In this document: positions 57,499 through 64,000 of the stretch, in pieces
Layout of the letters: every line of letters begins with the position of its first letter
Numbering within the stretch: position 1 is the first letter of the stretch
NCBI RefSeq assembly: GCF_003589595.1
Contig: NW_020654810.1
Coordinates: forward strand, 7,759,012-7,823,011
Length of the DNA stretch: 64,000 nucleotides
Reading direction: 5' to 3'
From: Hyposmocoma kahamanoa
Taxonomy: Eukaryota > Arthropoda > Insecta > Lepidoptera > Cosmopterigidae
Position numbers and translations under genes: made by a program
Notes under the pieces: generated by a model
What the model saw: the letters and a program-made list of their open reading frames with translations, nothing else
Told to the model about the DNA's origin: nothing
The model's database searches: none

Positions 57499-60400
57499 GT
57501 AAGTATAGTACATGAATAGATAATGTAATTTTTATTGTAGTTATTTCAGACGACATTGGATACGGAAGCTACGTAGCAAATTGCATTATAAACGTTATTG
57601 TGAAAAATTCATCGTACATACACTACAGGTTCCAACTCGAGTTATTTCAAATTGATTTAGAGGGCTCTAATACCGGCACGCAAAAATCTATTTCTGTATT
57701 TTATGTTCAATTGAGTATTTGTTCGTGACAGTATCTCCCCAGAGTGCGAGAATGTTGACGATTGTGGAACTGGCATAACATTGTTTTGTTTACGACACAG
57801 TCGCGTGGAAGTGACTCGTTGTTCCCGTGGGGTGCAAGCAAACGCACGCGACTCGGAAACGGCGAGGCTGACGGCAGCGGCTGCGGCGGCTGAAGCTGCG
57901 GCGGCCGAAGAACGCGAGCGACGCGTGCATGCTGAGACACAGCTGTCTGCCGAACGTGCTGCCCGTCTTGCAGCCATTGCAGAACTTGAGAGAAACTCGC
58001 AGCGATTGTTGGAACTTGCTGGAGCTGGTAATATCTTTAATATTAGTCCACCATTTCATTGTAGGTAATGACAGAGTATATATTTTTAGAAGCAGTAGAG
58101 CTCCTTGTGAAAGAGTTCGTCCAGAGAAGTACTGCCACTTTACCTATTTCGGCCACCAAGCAGTAAGTGATCATTACAACGTTCCGGTTTTGAAGGGAAA
58201 GGTTGCTGGTGAAATTACAAGCACGAACATTACGACGAAAACATATGATCTTTGCGATTGCGAGTTGTGGACAGGCGTGTCGACTAACACGAGGCGCACG
58301 ACTTCTTTGTCCCGTCACTTTATATTATTATAAAAACATATTTATAGCGTATTGAAATTATTTATTTAATATGGTGCAATCACAGACATACAAGTAGCAA
58401 TTACCAAAAGTAACATTATCAGCACAATCCTTTATCACTGCAATCTATTTACAGCTGTACCTACACAACTTATGCAATGTAATAGATATGAAATGATACA
58501 GTTGACGGATCAGCACTATACAATAAACTGTAGTAAAACTATAATAAAATTGGTCTCTTATTCAATACTTTTGATATTTTGATAGCTTTGCGTTCCTTAC
58601 TACCACCTTGTTTTCAATTTCTTGCAATATGGGTCTAAATCTGCATCTACCAACATGCTTTGCATTATCTGTGGATATTTCTATGAACTTTACTCATGCC
58701 ATTGTTTTACGATATTTTTATTAATATTTATCACCGTACTTACGTAATGAAGGGCCCTTGTTTTGTTATAAACACAATAACACAAGTGTGTCATACTATA
58801 TGAATGAATTAGAAATGCCTGTGAGACTTAAAGCAGGCCTTTGCACCAAAGCGTGTTAGACACTCATGTACTCGAGCAGACGTAAGTAAGTGTAAGCAAA
58901 CAAGTTCGTATTAGCGTTTTCGACTGCCGTATAGTTGCCAAAAGGTCACTGAAACTAAACTCAGAATTTCCGTACGCGTTGTAGGTGCTGGCGCCGGCGC
59001 CGACGGATGCCTACGCGCATTAGAAGAGCAGTTACGTTCGACGGGCGAGTTGGCAGCCAAACAACGCGGTGAGATCGACGCATTACGAGCACACTGTGAC
59101 AAATTGCATGCGGTTCGTATTTTACTCTAATGTCTTTTATGTTTTTTAATTACTTCGAATTTGAGGAGAGCAAGCGTAAGCGGGCACTCCTTATCCTTAC
59201 ATATAAAGATGGCTGAAGCGTCATATGAAGAAACTCAGTACAGAGCCTTCGTAAGCAGCAGCAGCAGCAGCAGGCTTGCCAATCGGACGGCCTGGAAGGC
59301 CCCCATATACGGGACGATTTGTCTTAACGACGTGTCGTTCCAGACTGATCGAAACTACGAACCGATAATGCATGTTTATGTCATTAACGATTAACTTGAA
59401 CGCCAAGGACGAGTGTCGGGTCGATACGGTAATCGTGACGATCGATCGAAATGAGAAAATGGCATTCGGAGCTTGATTTTAGAGTGGGTACACAAGTAGC
59501 TCGAATGTTTTTTACCAAAATAACGTTTGTTTGAGTTTTCATTACACCGAAAACCGAATTATAACTAAACCGTTGTCCTGTTGTTGATATGTTTATCGCA
59601 AAGACACGATTAGGTTCGGTTAAGTTAGATTTAAAAGGAAAACGCGCGTTCCTGAAACGCGCTATTGCATCGCTACACTTGCGATTGCATCGATGCAATC
59701 GCCTATAACTGAACTGAAAGCCTAACCATCTGCGGTAATCAGTTACAATTTTGAAAATAGTGTGCTCACATGCTCGCAGTATGCGAGGCAGTATAGATAA
59801 GCTACATGCGAGGCCGTCGACGTGGTCGAAATAGGCTGGGAGCATATATATGGTTTTTACCTATTTATGTAGTAAAATCAGTAAGAAAGTATAAGTCATT
59901 ATAATCAAACTTAATTACGTCACAACTTCGGTCCTGCGTCCAGCTTAGTTTCTGCCACAATATTGAGCTCGGAAATCAGTAGAGCTAGCAAGATAGGGCG
60001 CGACTTGCACGAGAGCGATATAAAGCGCGAGATACTGCTGTTCTCACAAAGAGATCTCGCGCTTTATGTCGCTCTCGCGCAAGTCGCGCCCTGCCGTGCT
60101 AGCCCTACAGCGTGCTGATTTTGATACAAATTCGAATCGATGTCAAAAGTTTCCGATCGGCCAGTTGTGAATCGCAATTATACGCCTCGACTCGGAAAAC
60201 ACGCAGTGTCCGATCGGGAGAAGCAATCAAAATCAAGCTGCAGATCTTCAATTTCAAGGATTTTTTGTTGCTCTCCAGTTCTTTTCTCTCTTTTAGTTGG
60301 TCCCAGAATCTTCCACAAGATTTTTCTTTCCGCTAACTCACGGCGTGGAGGAGCGTCTCCAAGGTGGTGGGTGGGGGAAGGTCGGTAGTAGAGCCTAGCT

Positions 60401-63185
60401 AGCTACCGGCTAAGTCCGAAGGACTCGCTAATCAATGTAGGATACGGTCCACCAGCATTTCGGTGGTTATGCGGTTAGTTAACACCTCCCAGGTGTAAAA
60501 AGACTATTTTTATTGTTACAACAGCACAACTGCTTATTTAAATGAATTGTAAAACTTGTTATTAATAGGAAGCCTGCAATGCGCGTGAATCTGCAAGATC
60601 GTTAAGCGCTCGCTTGGCGGAAGCAGAACGCGAAGCAGCCGAGATGCAGGACTTTTTGGCCGCCGAGACAGGAGCATTGAATGATTCTCTGAGAGACGCC
60701 GAGACCGAGCTAGCCAGGGTCAACGCGGACCTCGAGAGAAGGTACGTTTAACGCTTGTTTTAATGTTACCTTGACGATAATCGTGTGAAAAATATCCTCA
60801 GAATACAACAACAAGTCGTAACGTGTTTTAATTTTATTTATTTTTTGTTTTGCGTTCTATCCAAGGTATTAATTATTCGGGGTCTTTGAACATTATTTCT
60901 TTTGTTTAAGATTTTTTTGGTATTATTAATGTAGTTTCTTCTAGTTTATTAATTTTTAATTTAAATTATATTATGTTATAATTGTTGAATACAACAATCG
61001 AACACTTAGAAAAAAGTCCTTCGATTCGGCCGGATTCGAACCGACGTCTTCTAGCAAACCGTGGCAGACGCTATGCCAACGAACCAGCGGACTTCACGAA
61101 TTTTTCTATGTGCTTGTTTGTCGGATCTTTGTATCTGGTTTTTAACGATCTTTTAGCCGTAGCGCCATCTATGAGAAATCTATGAAAGTATTTCGTCACG
61201 GGCACTTTTACAGCTACTAGCCCTGGCTAGAGATGTCGCTATTCACTATTAGTAAATTACCGTGATATTCAATTATTTTTTGTGAAATTACTCCACTAGT
61301 TTGTTATAATTATTGAATACAAAGTCAATCTTTGGAAAAAAAAACACTTAGAAAAAATTCCTTCGATCATGCCGCCATGCATGATGGTGAACCATCCTGA
61401 CATTCAACAAAACAGTTAATTATATTATATGCTTATATAATTAAATTATTTTCATATAAAGTCTTTAAAAAATAAGAATTCAGTAAACCTAAGAATTAAT
61501 TATTAGATTAGGTATATTCCTATGAAAGCTAGCCTAAGAAATATTGGGTTCAAGTTTTATACTGCCCTCAGAACGAAAAACGGCACAACTGCTGTGTAAA
61601 GTACGCATAGTTGTGCCTTTTTTCGTTACGAGGGCGGTATAAGAGACCAAAAGCTGTCCTTGTTGGGCTTATATATTAAGTTAAATTGGCTATAAAATTT
61701 TAATAATCTTGTGCCAGACAACCACATCAATTATTTAGTGTCAAAGTAGAGAATTCCTCGTACATACTATGAGTACCGCAGCAACGGAATTTACTCCGGG
61801 GCACTACTCAGAATACTCAGACCAGTGCCATATTTAGAAAAATTTAATTTCCCAAATTGATCCTACCGGGATTCGAACTCAGGGTCCATTGTGCAAACCG
61901 TTGGGCCACTAATAGGGTTGCCCACCGTCTCGTATTTCACGGGCCGTCCCGTATATTTTGTATAAATTTGAACGCCACAAGACGTGCCATATCCCTTATA
62001 ATGTACAACAAAGTTTTCCGCTTATTTTTTTTTATTTTTAGCATTTTAAAATAACTTTTTGTCCGTAATAATCCGTAATAAATCCACGCCGAATTTATTT
62101 AAAACTGAACTTATTTTGTTATTTTATTACGATTTTGTGACAGTCACTTGTATCAAATGTGTCTTTATTTTTGTTGTGAATTAAACTGTGCTTCCTAAGT
62201 AATACTATTAGTATTCATATTATATATACTTTAACATTTAATCATTTAGCAATATATTTTTTTGTTTCTCCAAAATTAATTTACTAACTTTCCTATTTTC
62301 CCTGAGCCACTCTATTTTATATATTTTGGGTACTAGATTTTGTTTATATATTTTTTTAAACAAGTAAATAATTAGACAACATCACATACGTTGCACTGAT
62401 ACCGAAGTAAGTAGCTAAAGCACTTGTGTTATGGAAATCGGAAACAACGACGGCACCACAAACGCCCAGATCCGAGACAATATAGAAAAGTGAGATTTCT
62501 ACACTGACCCGGCCGGGGATCGAACCCTGAACCTCAGAGATGGCGATACCATGAAAACCGGTGTGCAAGGTACTCGACCACAGAGGCCGTCAAAGTACTA
62601 TATGTTTATCGGATCTCTTTCCATAATTATTGTTAATTTAACATTTATTTAATTTCCTTTGTTTTAACTGTTTTTAGTTAGATTTAAAGATAAGACATAT
62701 ATTTAGATATTATATTATATAAAAAAGTTATCTTGTACTATTAACTTTTTTTCTTTCGCAAGGGGCGTGAGGTGTAGTATAGCCACTTGTTAATCATAAC
62801 TATTATGTATCTACCTATAATATACCCATGTACTTGAATCGATGAGGAGTATTAAAAGTTACATCGAGCCGAATGATCGTGTTTCTATTGCCTCTCGATC
62901 CCATCCATATACGTGTTATATCTGTTATACACCAACAGAAGAGATATTGGGACGCGTGACACTCGTTTGCAGACGCGCAGAGTGCCGCCAGCTGGTGCGC
63001 ATGTGCGAGCAGCGGCGGCAGGAGACGCTGGCGGCGGCGGCGCGCGCGCGCAGCGGCGGCGGCGCGGCCAAGGGGCTGGACGCACTCGCGCGCCGCCTGC
63101 GCGCCCTCACCGACGCCGTGCTGCGCGCCTACGCGCTGCCGCCCGACGCCGCCTTGCCCACCGTCTACCACAACGACGCTTTCAG
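56471..63185 (+). CDS. Coiled-coil protein gene, five exons, 3' end outside window
   Basis: Joined exons 56448-57498 (coding from 56471), 57801-58027, 58985-59112, 60569-60741 and 62973-63185 give an open frame of 589 complete codons that runs past the last donor. All introns are GT-AG and the phases agree (2, 1, 0, 2, then 2 at the last donor). The ATG at 56471 has G at -3 and +4. Residues 1-342 are acidic, then Ser/Gly-rich, then Pro/Arg-rich and look disordered, with a YGTLPRRRR motif at 270-278. Residues 343-560 are Ala/Glu/Arg-rich with heptad-like spacing, as in a long coiled coil. The last exon holds a PTVYHNDAFR motif. No enzyme domain, signal peptide or membrane segment is seen. A structural or scaffold role is inferred. 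Resemblance to insect quick-to-court-type coiled-coil proteins is a guess from overall character. The existence of the gene is far surer than its name. Confidence 0.85.
57801..58027 (+). CDS. Exon: start of coiled coil (residues 343-418)
   Basis: The acceptor is gacacag at 57794-57800 and the donor GTAATA starts at 58028. The first base completes the codon left open by the previous exon (AA+T, Asn343), and the last base opens a Gly codon. The encoded stretch starts RVEVTRCSRGVQANARDSE, then runs through Ala-rich and Glu/Arg-rich heptads to LLELAGA. An Ala run (AAAAAAEAAAAEE) makes the exon GC-rich. Confidence 0.85.
58090..58336 (+). repeat. Family A repeat inside an intron of the coiled-coil gene
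   Basis: gcagtagagctccttgtgaa to cgtcactttatattatt plus A run; the centre is deleted and altered (acgaacattacgacgaaaac). It is in sense orientation to the gene. Confidence 0.86.
58337..58976. other. Intron sequence, nothing else seen
   Basis: AT-rich intron between exons two and three, without recognised repeats. Confidence 0.5.
58985..59112 (+). CDS. Exon: coiled coil (residues 419-461)
   Basis: The acceptor is cgttgtag at 58977-58984. The donor GTTCGT at 59113 is a weak match to consensus. The first two bases complete Gly419 and the exon ends in phase 0. The product begins AGAGADGCLRALEEQLRSTG and continues as an Ala/Glu/Arg/Leu helix ending in CDKLHA. The weak donor is the least certain boundary of the gene. 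Confidence 0.78.
59113..59639. other. Intron sequence with GC-richer patch
   Basis: An (AGC)n run lies at about 59258-59272, inside a 77-residue frame that ends at 59394. No family was recognised. It could be an alternative exon or an old element. Confidence 0.35.
59640..59710. repeat. Fragment of the GCATCG-rich MITE
   Basis: acgcgcgttcctgaaacgcg, attgcatcgctacacttgcg and cgatgcaatcgcctataa match the left interior of the element at 22474-22794. Confidence 0.78.
59984..60103. mobile_element. Foldback element in intron
   Basis: Left arm gctagcaagatagggcgcga then cttgcacgagagcgatataa; right arm cgcgctttatgtcgctctcg then cgcaagtcgcgccctgccgt. The arms pair over about 50 bases with few mismatches around a centre of about 20 bases. 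No coding part. Confidence 0.83.
60104..60560. other. Intron sequence with GC-rich repeat-like block
   Basis: ggtggtgggtgggggaaggt near 60363 and gtccaccagcatttcggtgg near 60448 form a GC-rich stretch that looks like an old element. Class unknown. Confidence 0.3.
60569..60741 (+). CDS. Exon: coiled coil (residues 462-518)
   Basis: The acceptor is attaatag at 60561-60568 and the donor GTACGT begins at 60742. Phase 0 on entry matches the previous exon; two bases are left for the next. It encodes an uninterrupted charged helix (ARLAEAEREAAEMQDFLAAE is part of it) with Leu/Ala at heptad spacing and no Pro. This is the clearest coiled-coil segment of the gene. Confidence 0.83.
60975..61368 (-). 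repeat. SINE3 with direct repeats at both ends
   Basis: The blocks gttataattgttgaatacaa...cacttagaaaaaagtccttcgat (60975-61025) and gttataattattgaatacaa...cacttagaaaaaattccttcgat (61302-61368) flank one body with B-box complement ggattcgaacc and tagccgtagcgccatctatg. The layout is one unit plus the start of a second, head to tail. Confidence 0.82.
61557..61642. mobile_element. Short foldback element in intron
   Basis: The arms ttatactgccctcagaacga... (61557-61590) and ...tcgttacgagggcggtataa (61609-61642) pair over 34 bases with about four mismatches, loop 18 bases. TA at both ends fits a mariner-type target. Confidence 0.8.
61738..61914 (-). repeat. SINE2, near full-length
   Basis: Minus strand: A-box region tggcccaacggtttgcac, B box GTTCGAATCCC, then tttgggaaattaaatttttc, actggtctgagtattctgag and cggtactcatagtatgtacg. 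Confidence 0.82.
62379..62592 (-). repeat. SINE5, tRNA-derived, full-length
   Basis: Minus strand: head ggcctctgtggtcgagtacc, then ttgcacaccggttttcatgg, B box GGTTCGATCCC at about 62517-62527, then cggccgggtcagtgtagaaa and a body ending in acgtatgtgatgttgtc. Only one copy is in this window. The type is one I associate with lepidopteran genomes. Confidence 0.85.
62593..62963. other. Intron sequence, nothing else seen
   Basis: AT-rich, ending in the acceptor of the last visible exon. Confidence 0.45.
62973..63185 (+). CDS. Exon: GC-rich coiled coil and conserved-looking tail (residues 519-589)
   Basis: The acceptor is cgtttgcag at 62964-62972; the donor GTATAG begins at 63186. The first base completes Arg519. 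The product has AECRQLVRMCEQRRQETLAA, an Ala/Arg/Gly run, a second helix with LDALARRLRALTDAVLRAYA, then PTVYHNDAFR. The exon is extremely GC-rich (runs of GCGGCG and GCGCGC) in an AT-rich neighbourhood, with almost every third position G or C. Two bases remain for a further exon outside the window. The minus-strand open frames here are shadows. Confidence 0.82.
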
Positions 63186-64000
63186 GTATAGTCACTGTAA
63201 CAGCATATTTAATTGATCAAATGAAAGCTTTAAGTAAAGAATAGAACAACTTCTCAGAAAGTATTTCAACTTTAAACAAACCCGAGCCTCCATAGTCATA
63301 TAATGTTGCAGTGTTTTTCAAAAAACACTTTTTCATCACACTTGCTCGTAACCAGTGTTTCATGAAGTTCATGACATATGCAGGCAAAGTCGGCCGTAAT
63401 GCCCTAAATTAAGCTAATGAACTAAACATTTGCAATTTAACTATATTTTACTAAATTAAAATTCTGCAGTATTTTTAGTATTTTGAAATAATTTATTTTA
63501 TGTCCAATACATCGTGGCTGTATGCGTTTTACAGCATTTATTTTACTTTGAGTTGTATTTATTATCTATGGGGCAATAGCTGGGCCGTCTGTTAATAAAA
63601 AAGAAAAAAAAACAAAAACCCGCCATTAAAAATCCGTAATTGTTGTGTCGTGAAGGACTCTAAAACTGAACTTCGACACACGCGACTCCGACAACATGTT
63701 ACATCGACATGATTTTACTCAGACATTACGTTACTCCGACAATATGTTACTTCGACATTATTTTACTCAGACACTACGCTACTCCGACAACATGTTCCGC
63801 ACTATTAGTACATTGTGTATTAAGAACGGTAAATAAGAAATTACCAACGAGTATCTATTAGAAGTCCGAGGCCGAAGGCTGAGGGCTTTAATAACTCGAG
63901 TTTGTATTTTTTATCATCTGTGGTACACACAATGTTTTTCATCACATTTGCGAGGAAATAAATACAATAAATAAAAAAAATAAAATTATGGATTTCGTAA
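63186..64000. other. Intron sequence after the last visible exon
   Basis: AT-rich. The only structured part is the tandem repeat at 63683-63800. No further exon of the gene was identified. Confidence 0.45.
63683..63800. repeat. 48-bp tandem repeat, about 2.5 units
   Basis: Units start at 63683, 63731 and 63779 (partial). Each has actccgacaayatgtt, then a tcgacat word, then attttactcagac. Confidence 0.83.

Noticed and set aside
56449..57513. Long antisense frame of 354 residues
   Set aside because: It mirrors the coding exon on the other strand, has Ser/Arg/Gly-rich composition expected of reversed GC-rich codons, and no splice or start support.
59161..59394. 77-residue frame as an exon of the gene
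   Set aside because: Its phase and composition do not fit the coiled coil, and the exon 3 to exon 4 joining is phase-consistent without it.
62815..63195. Several minus- and plus-strand frames over the last exon
   Set aside because: GC-rich repeats keep all frames open; only the plus frame continues the phase of the previous exon.
1..64000. CRISPR array, operons, phage or plasmid features
   Set aside because: No regularly spaced short repeats with unique spacers and no bacterial gene organisation; the window is eukaryotic with spliced exons.

Overview
The window looks like insect nuclear DNA, most probably from a moth or butterfly (Lepidoptera). Non-coding sequence is AT-rich, and short spliced exons stand out by their high GC. 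The DNA is crowded with small tRNA-derived SINEs, foldback elements and decayed non-LTR retrotransposons of types I associate with lepidopteran genomes. No sign of bacterial gene organisation, plasmid, phage or CRISPR was seen. The taxon is an inference from general character, not from a search.

Only one host gene is well supported. It lies on the + strand at the right-hand end (56448 to beyond 63185) and is cut by the window edge. Five exons can be joined with every reading-frame phase matching (56448-57498, 57801-58027, 58985-59112, 60569-60741, 62973-63185). They encode at least 589 residues: a disordered Ser/Pro/Arg-rich N-terminal half, then a long Ala/Glu/Arg-rich coiled coil. The family is not firmly recognised; a quick-to-court-like coiled-coil protein is a guess. 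A possible non-coding first exon or promoter lies near 34.9-35.2 kb. If it belongs to this gene, most of the left part of the window is its first intron or upstream region.

The rest (1-56.4 kb and the introns) is a mobile-element landscape. The commonest element, called family A here, is a roughly 300-bp A-tailed repeat with about two dozen copies on both strands. Five tRNA-like SINE families (SINE1 to SINE5), an interspersed repeat (family E), and a small retroelement-like repeat with a hammerhead-ribozyme-like core (family D) are also present. Remnants of several non-LTR reverse transcriptases, a mariner transposase C-terminus and about ten foldback/MITE-like elements complete the set. Some insertions are nested: SINE1 in family A in a LINE at 3.5-4.3 kb, and a LINE tail in family A at 41.1 kb. 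Clear target-site duplications flank two family D copies and one Harbinger-like MITE.

No new multi-gene system was found. The most informative signals are the family D copy whose layout matches a twin-priming inversion with a perfect 15-bp target duplication, the hammerhead-like core of that family, the head-to-tail layout of SINE3, and four AACCGGTT octamers inside a possible decayed hAT-like element. One 10-base run of N marks an assembly gap at 40607-40616.
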